Positions 1 to 5,156 of a stretch of DNA of 5,156 nucleotides are shown one piece after another. The translations under genes and the position numbers were made by a program. Below the pieces are notes generated by a model. It saw only the letters and a list, made by a program, of their open reading frames with translations. It searched no databases and was not told the origin of the DNA. Position 1 is the first letter of the stretch. Each line of letters begins with the position of its first letter. The stretch is from Pseudomonadota bacterium (lineage in GTDB: Bacteria > Pseudomonadota > Alphaproteobacteria > Rhizobiales > Rhizobiaceae): NCBI GenBank assembly GCA_023419995.1, contig JAEZXF010000122.1, positions 1-5,156 of the forward strand, given 5' to 3'.

Positions 1-151
1 GGTTGAAGCAGGTCGTCTTGCCGGCGCCGTTCGGGCCGATCAAGGCATGAATCTGCCCGCGGCGGACCTGGAGCCCGACCCCCTCAACGGCATAGAAGCC
101 CTTGAATTCCTTCGTCAAATCCTCAGCGGCCAGAATGACGCCGTCACTCAT
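1..151 (-). CDS. LivG-type ABC transporter ATP-binding protein, N-terminal part (cut by the window edge)
   Basis: This is the first 50 codons of an ATPase that would power uptake of a branched-chain amino acid, amide or similar small solute through inner-membrane permeases. Translation from 151 leftwards gives MSDGVILAAEDLTKEFKGFY, then a strand leading into the Walker A loop GPNGAGKTT at residues 39-47, followed by CFN at the edge. Lys45 and Thr46 are the expected phosphate- and Mg-binding residues, and Phe19/Tyr20 sit where the A-loop aromatic that stacks on adenine is expected. The start is supported by GAGGAA just upstream (155-160). The wording around Walker A and the upstream binding-protein gene on the same strand point to the LivG/HAAT class. 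Signature and Walker B motifs lie outside the window, so LivG versus LivF is inferred from neighbourhood and the N-terminal style. The substrate cannot be read from this fragment. Confidence 0.93.
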   Translation of the reverse strand, partial: MSDGVILAAEDLTKEFKGFYAVEGVGLQVRRGQIHALIGPNGAGKTTCFN

Positions 152-154
152 GCG

Positions 155-160
155 TTCCTC
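155..160 (-). promoter_or_regulatory. Ribosome binding site of the ABC ATPase gene
   Basis: On the minus strand the bases read GAGGAA followed by CGC and then the ATG at 151-149. This is a good Shine-Dalgarno match at normal spacing, so the gene can be translated independently of the binding-protein gene that ends 225 bases upstream. It fixes the start codon used here. Confidence 0.75.
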
Positions 161-336
161 ATACCCTCCAGCCGCGCCCGGGAGGACGCGATGTTTCCGG
201 ATGAGCCCTCCTCCCGGGAAGCGCTCGGGCCGTTTGCCGGCCATGCGGTTTTTCACCTTGTGCCAGAAAGGTTGCACAACCAGCCCAGCAAACACAAGGT
301 CGTATAAATACGATAGTGGATGCATGCCTCGTTTCG

Positions 337-363
337 CGGCCCGGGCCGGCATGGCCCGGGCCG
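337..363 (-). other. Strong intercistronic hairpin (candidate mRNA stabiliser or attenuator)
   Basis: The arms cggcccgggcc (337-347) and ggcccgggccg (353-363) are perfect 11-base reverse complements separated by only five bases, ggcat. On the minus strand the hairpin begins 13 bases after the binding-protein stop codon. It is preceded by five T residues, and a TTT/AAA plus G/C pairing can lengthen the stem past a small internal loop. No T run follows the stem on either strand, so it is not a textbook intrinsic terminator. In transport operons such hairpins often protect the upstream message from 3' exonucleases or cause partial termination, giving more binding protein than ATPase. That role is inferred here from position and stem strength. 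Confidence 0.7.
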
Positions 364-376
364 AAAAACCGTTTGA

Positions 377-1582
377 TCAGTTACCCTTGACGAAGGGGCA
401 GGCGCTCTGCTCGAGGGGCTGGGCGGCGTCCTCGGCCGGGATCGTGCGCAGCACCTTGTAGTAGTCCCACGGGCCGCTCGATTCGGCCGGAGACTTGACC
501 TCGACCAGGTACATCTCCTTGACCAGGCGGCCGTCGGCGCGGACCGTGCCGCCCGGCGCGAAGAAGTCGTCGACCGGCGTCTCCTTCATCTTGGCGGCAA
601 CGGTCGGGCCGTCGTCGGTGCCGGCCGCCTCGATCGCGCGCAGGTAGTGCAGCACGGACGAGTAGGTGCCGGCCTGCACCATGCCCGGCATGCGGCCGGT
701 GCGCTCCTCGAAGCGCTTCGACCATTCGCGGCTGGCGTCGTCGCGGTCCCAGTAGAAGGCGGTGGTGGCGAGAAGGCCCTGCGCCGTCTCGAGGCCGAGC
801 GCGTGCACGTCGGAGATGACGATGACCAGGCCGGCGAGGTTCTGGCCGCCTTGGGCGATGCCGAACTCGCCCGCCTGCTTGATGGCGTTGATCGTGTCGG
901 TGCCGGCATTGGCGAGGCCGACGATCTGCGCGCCCGAGGCCTGCGCCTGGAGCAGGAACGACGAGAAGTCCGGGCTGCCGAGCGGATGGTTGACGCTGCC
1001 GGCGATCTTGCCGCCGCCGGCCTCGACGACGCGGGTGATCTCGGCCGCCATCTGGTGGCCGAAGGCGTAGTCGGCCGTCAGCAGGAACCAGGAATCCTTG
1101 CCCTGCTCGAGGACGGACTTGGCCGTGCCGACCGACTGCGAATAGGTGTCGAACACCCAGTGGAAGCCGGTGGGCGAGCAGTCCTCGTTGGTCAGCCGCG
1201 TCGTGGCCGGGCCGGTCATCAGGGTGATCTTGCCCTGCTCCTTGCCGATGGTGTTGACGGCGATGGCCACAGCGGAGTTCGTCAGGTCGGCGATGGCGTC
1301 GACGCCGTCGACGTCGAACCAGCGCCGCGCCAGCGCCGAGGCCACGTCCGCCTTGTTCTGGTGGTCGGCGGAGATGATCTCCACCTTGATGCCCTTGGCC
1401 TCGGCGCCGAAGTCGTCGACCGCCATGCGGGCGGCCTCGGCCGAGGTCAGGCCGCCGAAGTCGGCATAGGTGCCGGTCTGGTCGTTGAGCACGCCGATGC
1501 GCACCACGCCGTCGCTGATCTGCTGAGCCGAAGCAAATGAAGTGGAGGCCAGAAGGGCCGCCAGGATGCCAAAACGCTTCAT
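377..1582 (-). CDS. Periplasmic substrate-binding protein of a branched-chain-amino-acid-type ABC transporter
   Basis: This 401-residue protein should capture a small solute in the periplasm and deliver it to membrane permeases. Residues 1-19 form a Sec signal peptide: Met-Lys-Arg, a hydrophobic core, then SFASA before QQ, giving a likely cut after Ala19. The mature part starts VVRIGVLNDQTGTYADFGG, the first strand and ligand-loop region of the Leu/Ile/Val-binding type I fold (Peripla_BP_6 family). Typical elements follow, such as DHQNKADVA near 73-81, DAIADLTNS near 95-103, and TADYAFGHQ near 169-177. Cys135 and Cys395 are the only cysteines noticed and could form a disulfide, as in related binding proteins. 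Length is normal for the family and the frame is unbroken, ending in TGA at 377-379. An AGGGAGGAG ribosome site precedes the ATG. A LivG-type ATPase gene follows on the same strand. The ligand is not identifiable; amino acids, amides, urea-like or aromatic compounds are all possible. Confidence 0.95.
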   Translation of the reverse strand: MKRFGILAALLASTSFASAQQISDGVVRIGVLNDQTGTYADFGGLTSAEAARMAVDDFGAEAKGIKVEIISADHQNKADVASALARRWFDVDGVDAIADLTNSAVAIAVNTIGKEQGKITLMTGPATTRLTNEDCSPTGFHWVFDTYSQSVGTAKSVLEQGKDSWFLLTADYAFGHQMAAEITRVVEAGGGKIAGSVNHPLGSPDFSSFLLQAQASGAQIVGLANAGTDTINAIKQAGEFGIAQGGQNLAGLVIVISDVHALGLETAQGLLATTAFYWDRDDASREWSKRFEERTGRMPGMVQAGTYSSVLHYLRAIEAAGTDDGPTVAAKMKETPVDDFFAPGGTVRADGRLVKEMYLVEVKSPAESSGPWDYYKVLRTIPAEDAAQPLEQSACPFVKGN

Positions 1583-1585
1583 GTT

Positions 1586-1594
1586 CTCCTCCCT
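1586..1594 (-). promoter_or_regulatory. Ribosome binding site of the substrate-binding protein gene
   Basis: The minus strand reads AGGGAGGAG, then AAC, then the ATG at 1582. The GGAGG core is five bases from the start codon, close to ideal, as expected for an abundant periplasmic protein. It decides the start against an overlapping open frame in another phase that begins at 1622. That frame has no such site and translates to arginine-rich nonsense. Confidence 0.85.
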
Positions 1595-1598
1595 GAGA

Positions 1599-1617
1599 GT
1601 TCACCTTGGCGGTGAAC
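1599..1617 (-). promoter_or_regulatory. Leader inverted repeat upstream of the binding-protein ribosome site
   Basis: Arms gttcacc (1599-1605) and ggtgaac (1611-1617) are perfect 7-base reverse complements around a five-base loop. The element ends four bases before the Shine-Dalgarno sequence, within the expected 5' leader. It could be an RNA hairpin that affects ribosome access or message stability, or a DNA operator for a dimeric regulator. The sequence alone does not separate these. Confidence 0.5.
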
Positions 1618-1663
1618 ATCATGGACTACATCAAATCGCGGCCGGGATATCGACACCATTTTG

Positions 1664-1692
1664 CGCACAGCGGCTGTGCACGAGCGTGTCAA
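1664..1692 (-). promoter_or_regulatory. Candidate promoter of the transport operon
   Basis: On the minus strand CCTTGACA gives a perfect TTGACA -35 hexamer at 1692-1687, in the CTTGAC context favoured by alphaproteobacterial housekeeping promoters. With 17-base spacing the -10 would be TGTGCG (1669-1664), which is a poor match. A weak -10 is common where an activator is needed. Transcription would begin near 1657 and give a leader of about 75 bases. The call rests mainly on the -35 and the position. Confidence 0.45.
1665..1679. promoter_or_regulatory. Inverted repeat inside the candidate promoter (possible operator)
   Basis: GCACAG-CGG-CTGTGC is a perfect 6-base inverted repeat with a three-base centre. 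It fills the right half of the spacer and overlaps the -10 of the candidate promoter described above, where a dimeric repressor would block RNA polymerase. I do not recognise the motif as the site of a particular regulator. Confidence 0.4.
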
Positions 1693-1719
1693 GGACCTCC
1701 CCGGCAGATTTCGCACCGC

Positions 1720-1732
1720 AACAAAATTTGTT
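1720..1732. promoter_or_regulatory. AT-rich 13-base palindrome in the divergent region
   Basis: AACAAA-A-TTTGTT is a perfect inverted repeat around one base and stands out in very GC-rich surroundings. It begins 28 bases upstream of the candidate -35 of the transport operon and 122 bases before the ndvB start, so it could serve either gene as a regulator site or as an AT-rich upstream element. Function is inferred from position and symmetry only. Confidence 0.35.
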
Positions 1733-1853
1733 TCCGGCCGGGCGCCGGAGCGCGGGAACCAATGGCTGCTCAATCGGTTTAGAGCTATTGCGCTCGCGCG
1801 CAGCCGCAAGGTCTGCGCACCCGTTTCCATTCGCCCGCTGAGACACAACCAGA

Positions 1854-4800
1854 ATGAACATCCATATCGGCCCGAAGCTTCGGTCTGATCCCGCAACAGC
1901 GCCCCGCGACAGCGAGGCTCCCATCCGCTCCACCCTCTCCCCCCATGCCGACCTGCGCCAGCTCGGCGAGACGCTCGCCGGCGGGGGACGCGCGCATATC
2001 GAGGGGCTGCAGCCGTTCGAGCCGCGCGAGCGCACCAGGGAGAACGCCGCGCGCATCCGCGCCGTCATCCAGGCGCTCGACCATGCCCAGCAGGCCGGCG
2101 AGAGCGTGACGCCCGCCGCCAACTGGCTGCTCGACAACTCGCATGTCGTGGAAGAGGCGATCGTCGGCATCCACCGCGACCTGCCGCCGCGCTTCTACCG
2201 CCAGCTGCCGCTGATGCCGGGGCTCGGCGTGCCGCGGGTGCTGGCCATCGCCTGGGCCTATGTCGCCCATGCCGACAGCAACGTGTCCGAGGACAGCTTC
2301 CGCGCCATCGTCGAGGGGTTCCAGCGGGAGCAGCCGCTGCGCATCGGCGAGCTGTGGGCCTTGCCGTCGATCCTGCGCTTCGTGCTGGTGGAGAACCTGC
2401 GCCGGCTGGCGCTGCGCGTCGCCCGCGCGCGGACCATGCGGCTCGCCGCCAACGAGACCGCCGACCGGCTGGCCACCGCACCGGCAGGCTCCGAGGCGGA
2501 GATTCTCGCCGCCCACGCCGGCCACGCCCGCGACCGCACCTTCGCGACGCAGCTTCTGCACCGGCTGCGCGACGGCTCGCAGACCTCGCACGCCGGGCTC
2601 GCCTGGCTGGAAGCCGAGCTCGAGGCGGCGGGCACCGACGCCGAGGAGATCACGCTCTACGAGCACGCCAACCTCTCGGCCGGCAACGTCACCACCAGCA
2701 ACATCATCAAGGGCCTCCGCCTCATCGACGACATCGACTGGACGGTGTGGTTCGAGGAGGTCAGCGGCATCGACCGCATCCTGCGCGAGCGGACCGACTT
2801 CGCCGCGCTCGACTTCCCCTCGCGCGACGCCTACCGCCGCGCGATCGAGGAGCTGGCGAAGCGCTCGGGCCGCCCCGAGCACGAGGTGGCGCTGCTGACG
2901 GTCGAGATGGCCGAGGCCGGCCGCGACGACGCGGGCGGGAGCGGACGGCCGGTCGACGTCGGCTGCCTCCTCGTCGGCCCGCGCCGGCGCGAGCTGGAAC
3001 GCGCCCTCGCCTACCGGCCGACCCCCGGCGCGCGGCTGCATCGCGCCGTGCGCAGGAGCGGCTGGCTCGGCGTCGTGCTGCCGGTCGCCGCCCTCACCGT
3101 GCTGTTCACCGTCGCGCTCGGCTACGCGCTCTCCGTCGCCGGCATCGAGGAAGGGGTGACGGCGCTGCTCCTCGTCCTCTTCGTGGCCCCGGCGCTGGAG
3201 GCCGCGGTCGGCCTCTACAACACGCTCGTCTCGGCGCTGGTGAAGCCGACGCGGCTGATCGGCTACGAGTATCGCGACGGCGTGCCGGCCGAGGCGCGCA
3301 CCTTCGTCGTGGTGCCGACGCTGATCGGCAACCGCGACGACGTCGAGGAAGCCGTGCGCAACCTGGAGGTGCACTACCTCGCCAACATGACCGGCGAGCT
3401 GCACTTCGCCATCCTGTCGGACTGGCCGGACAGCGACACCGAGGAAAGCCGCGCCGACCGCGACCTTCTCGCCCACGCGCGCAAGGAGATCGCCGCGCTC
3501 AACGCCCGTTATCCACGGGAGGGCCACGCCCGCTTCTTCCTGCTGCACCGCCGGCGCCTCTACAACGAGGCCGAGGGCTGCTGGATGGGCTGGGAGCGCA
3601 AGCGCGGCAAGCTGCACGAGCTGAACGCCCTGCTGCGCGGCGACCGCGACACCACCTTCCTGCCCTCGCCCGATCCGCTGCCGGAGGACGTGGAGTACGT
3701 GCTGACGCTCGACGCCGACACGCGCACCATGCGCGACGCCGCCGCGAAGCTCGCCGGCAAGCTCGCCCATCCGCTCAACCGGCCGGCGATCGACCGCAAG
3801 GCGGGGACGCTGACCTCGGGCTACGGCATCCTGCAGCCGCGGGTCACGCCGTCGCTGACCACCGGCGACGAGGCGTCGTTCTTCCAGCGCGTCTTCTCGG
3901 CCAACCGCCGCATCGAACCCTACGTGTTCGCCGTGTCCGACGTCTACCAGGACCTGTTCGGCGAAGGCACCTTCACCGGCAAGGGCCTCTACCACATCGA
4001 CGCGATGGAGGCGGCGCTCAAGGGCCGCATCCCCGAGAACGCGGTGCTGAGCCACGACCTCCTCGAAGGCAGCTACGCGCACGCGGCGCTGGTCAGCGAC
4101 GTCGAGCTGATCGAGGACTACCCGACGCGCTACCTCGTCGACGCCTCGCGCCCCCAACGCAGGGCGCGCGGCGACTGGCAGCTCCTGCCGTGGATCTTCA
4201 GCCCCGTCTCCGGCATCTCCGGCCTGTCGCGCTGGAAGATGATCGACAACCTGCGCCGCTCGCTGACGCCGATCTTGTGGATCGCCGCGTCGGTGATCGG
4301 CTGGGCGGTGCTGCCGTTCAGCCATGCCGCGCAGTGGCAGGCGCTGCTGATCGTCAGCCTGTTCCTGTCGCTCACCTTCAGCCTGGTCGAATCCTTCATC
4401 CCGCACGACGGCCGCTCGACGCTGTCGAGCCACTTCGCCGCCTTCGGGCGCGAGGCGGCCTTCGCCACGGCGCAGGTCGTGGCCAAGGTGGTGCTGATGG
4501 CGCACCAGGCATGGTCGATGGGCGACGCGATCGCGCGCACGCTCTACCGGCTCGCCGTCAGCCGCCACCACATGCTCGAATGGCGCACCGCCTCGGCCGC
4601 CGCGCGCGGCGGCGGGCGCGATCTTCCCGGCCATTTCCGCGCCATGCGCGGCGTGTTCCCGATCGCGCTGGCCGGGGTGGCGATCCCGCTCGCGGCCGGC
4701 TCGACCGGCACGTTCGTGGCGCTGGTCTTCGCCTTCCTGTGGGCGTCCTCGCCGGCCTTCGCCTGGTTCATCAGCCGCTCGGCCGAGACCGAGGACCGCA

Positions 4801-5156
4801 TCGAGGTCTCGCCCGAGGACGCCACCGCGCTGCGCCGCATCGCCCGCCGCACCTGGCTCTATTTCGAGACCTTCGTGACGGTCGAGCACAACATGCTGCC
4901 GCCGGACAACTTCCAGGAGATCCCCGAGCCGGTGGTGGCGGGGCGCACCTCGCCGACCAATATCGGCGTCTATCTCCTGTCCTGCGTGTCGGCGCGCGAC
5001 TTCGGCTGGATCAGCCTGACCGACACCATCGACCGGCTGGAGAAGACGCTGGCGACGATGGACAAGCTGGAGCGCTACCGCGGCCATTTCTACAACTGGT
5101 ACGACACGCGCACGCTGCGGCCGCTGCACCCGCTCTACATCTCCTCGGTCGACAGC
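1854..5156 (+). CDS. ndvB: Cyclic beta-1,2-glucan synthase, N-terminal 1101 residues (runs off the right edge)
   Basis: This inner-membrane enzyme makes cyclic beta-1,2-glucan from UDP-glucose; the polymer acts in the periplasm in osmoadaptation and host interaction. The frame is open from ATG 1854 to the edge. An in-frame TGA at 1839-1841 rules out an earlier ATG, though the ribosome site is weak. Residues 1-400 form the soluble N-terminal region, ending with the family-like run TDFAALDFPSRDAYRRAIEE. Hydrophobic segments lie near 404-428, 435-463, 804-822, 828-848, 934-949 and 952-973, matching the six spans known for Cgs. The GT84 glycosyltransferase domain between the second and third carries TLDADT with the DxD at 620-622, FTGKGLYHID, HDLLEG at 734-739 and RGDWQLLPW from 772. 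The (Q/R)xxRW position reads RPQRR (766-770), with Arg for the usual Trp. From about 1014 the glycoamylase-like domain begins (GRTSPTNIGVY, GHFYNWYDT). Family members are about 2,800-2,900 residues, so well over half, including the GH94-like phosphorylase end, lies outside. Confidence 0.96.
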   Translation, partial: MNIHIGPKLRSDPATAPRDSEAPIRSTLSPHADLRQLGETLAGGGRAHIEGLQPFEPRERTRENAARIRAVIQALDHAQQAGESVTPAANWLLDNSHVVEEAIVGIHRDLPPRFYRQLPLMPGLGVPRVLAIAWAYVAHADSNVSEDSFRAIVEGFQREQPLRIGELWALPSILRFVLVENLRRLALRVARARTMRLAANETADRLATAPAGSEAEILAAHAGHARDRTFATQLLHRLRDGSQTSHAGLAWLEAELEAAGTDAEEITLYEHANLSAGNVTTSNIIKGLRLIDDIDWTVWFEEVSGIDRILRERTDFAALDFPSRDAYRRAIEELAKRSGRPEHEVALLTVEMAEAGRDDAGGSGRPVDVGCLLVGPRRRELERALAYRPTPGARLHRAVRRSGWLGVVLPVAALTVLFTVALGYALSVAGIEEGVTALLLVLFVAPALEAAVGLYNTLVSALVKPTRLIGYEYRDGVPAEARTFVVVPTLIGNRDDVEEAVRNLEVHYLANMTGELHFAILSDWPDSDTEESRADRDLLAHARKEIAALNARYPREGHARFFLLHRRRLYNEAEGCWMGWERKRGKLHELNALLRGDRDTTFLPSPDPLPEDVEYVLTLDADTRTMRDAAAKLAGKLAHPLNRPAIDRKAGTLTSGYGILQPRVTPSLTTGDEASFFQRVFSANRRIEPYVFAVSDVYQDLFGEGTFTGKGLYHIDAMEAALKGRIPENAVLSHDLLEGSYAHAALVSDVELIEDYPTRYLVDASRPQRRARGDWQLLPWIFSPVSGISGLSRWKMIDNLRRSLTPILWIAASVIGWAVLPFSHAAQWQALLIVSLFLSLTFSLVESFIPHDGRSTLSSHFAAFGREAAFATAQVVAKVVLMAHQAWSMGDAIARTLYRLAVSRHHMLEWRTASAAARGGGRDLPGHFRAMRGVFPIALAGVAIPLAAGSTGTFVALVFAFLWASSPAFAWFISRSAETEDRIEVSPEDATALRRIARRTWLYFETFVTVEHNMLPPDNFQEIPEPVVAGRTSPTNIGVYLLSCVSARDFGWISLTDTIDRLEKTLATMDKLERYRGHFYNWYDTRTLRPLHPLYISSVDS

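Larger units (their letters stand above)
152..376. other. Intergenic region between the binding-protein and ATPase genes
   Basis: No convincing gene is visible in these 225 bases: open frames crossing them have no ribosome binding site and no recognisable protein. In the direction of transcription (right to left) the region holds a strong GC hairpin just after the binding-protein stop, then an AT-rich patch with the inverted repeat tcgtat-aa-atacga (300-313). Next comes a small repeat ggttg-ca-caacc (270-281), and last the ribosome binding site of the ATPase gene. A gap this long inside a transport operon leaves room for a secondary promoter, but I cannot point to a convincing -35/-10 pair. 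Confidence 0.7.
1583..1853. other. Divergent control region between the transport operon and ndvB
   Basis: These 271 bases separate two genes that read away from each other and should hold both promoters. No coding potential or RNA gene is recognised. Relative to the transport operon it contains, from the start codon outward, a ribosome site, a leader hairpin, and a promoter candidate with an inverted repeat. Beyond these lies an AT-rich 13-base palindrome. The part nearest ndvB (about 1733-1853) is GC-rich apart from a short AT patch around 1773-1789, and I see no clear CTTGAC-type -35 pointing right. Confidence 0.8.

Noticed and set aside
261..276. Sigma-54 type promoter (tgccag ... ttgca) in the gap before the ATPase gene
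   Set aside because: The essential GG of the -24 element is missing (gc instead), and on the plus strand it would point towards the end of the binding-protein gene.
337..369. Rho-independent terminator after the binding-protein gene
   Set aside because: The stem is strong, but the T run precedes it on the minus strand and none follows it on either strand, so I describe it as a hairpin of uncertain role.
47..461. Two overlapping plus-strand frames (47-307 and 102-461) at the left end
   Set aside because: They cross the ATPase start, the intergenic hairpin and the binding-protein end, with no ribosome site or plausible product.
647..1540. 297-codon plus-strand frame opposite the binding-protein gene
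   Set aside because: Antisense shadow with low-complexity Arg/Gly/Ala/Val/Asp composition; the minus strand has a signal peptide, a ribosome site and family motifs.
381..1622. 413-codon minus-strand frame overlapping the binding-protein gene in another phase
   Set aside because: Arginine- and histidine-rich shadow of the binding-protein gene; no ribosome site at its start and no recognisable protein sequence.
2260..2898. 212-codon plus-strand frame inside ndvB in another phase
   Set aside because: Ser/Pro/Arg-rich out-of-phase reading of the real gene; the ndvB frame is continuous through this region with family-typical sequence.
1785..5129. Long minus-strand open frame as a giant protein gene
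   Set aside because: It lies exactly opposite ndvB in codon register, has antisense-type composition and no domains, while the plus strand encodes clear GT84 and glycoamylase-like motifs throughout.
1854..5156. Possible frameshift or pseudogene in ndvB because the altered RPQRR motif might hint at decay
   Set aside because: The frame reads without stops or frame breaks through all 1101 codons, and conserved motifs appear in the same frame on both sides of the altered site.

Overview
The window is GC-rich chromosomal DNA that looks alphaproteobacterial, most likely Hyphomicrobiales (Rhizobiales: Mesorhizobium, Aminobacter, Brucella or Agrobacterium relatives). The main reason is a long, intact-looking 5' part of a cyclic beta-1,2-glucan synthase gene (ndvB/chvB/cgs family), typical of that order. 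It lies next to a branched-chain-amino-acid-type ABC uptake operon. Codon use is strongly GC-biased, and this creates many false open frames opposite and beside the real genes.

Layout. Bases 1-151 (minus) hold the first 50 codons of a LivG-type ABC ATPase that leaves the window at the left edge. Bases 152-376 are a gap between genes with a very strong GC hairpin (337-363) and some small inverted repeats. Bases 377-1582 (minus) encode a complete 401-residue periplasmic substrate-binding protein with a signal peptide. Bases 1583-1853 are the control region between two divergent genes. It holds a candidate promoter for the binding protein with an inverted repeat between its -35 and -10, a leader hairpin next to the ribosome binding site, and an AT-rich palindrome. 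From 1854 to the right edge (plus) runs one uninterrupted reading frame of 1101 codons, the N-terminal portion of NdvB. Because it has no stop inside the window it is easy to miss. The 1114-codon open frame on the opposite strand (5129 to 1785) is its antisense shadow.

How the parts work together. The minus-strand genes are probably one transport operon in the order binding protein, hairpin, ATPase, with permeases presumably beyond base 1. The hairpin is well placed to let the binding protein be made in excess. NdvB is an inner-membrane enzyme that polymerises glucose from UDP-glucose into cyclic beta-1,2-glucan, a periplasmic osmoadaptation and host-interaction polymer. No functional link between the operon and ndvB is evident apart from the shared intergenic region.

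I found no mobile element, CRISPR array, RNA gene or clearly new system. The points most worth a second look are a changed residue in the (Q/R)xxRW motif of the glucan synthase and the regulatory-looking structures in the two intergenic regions.
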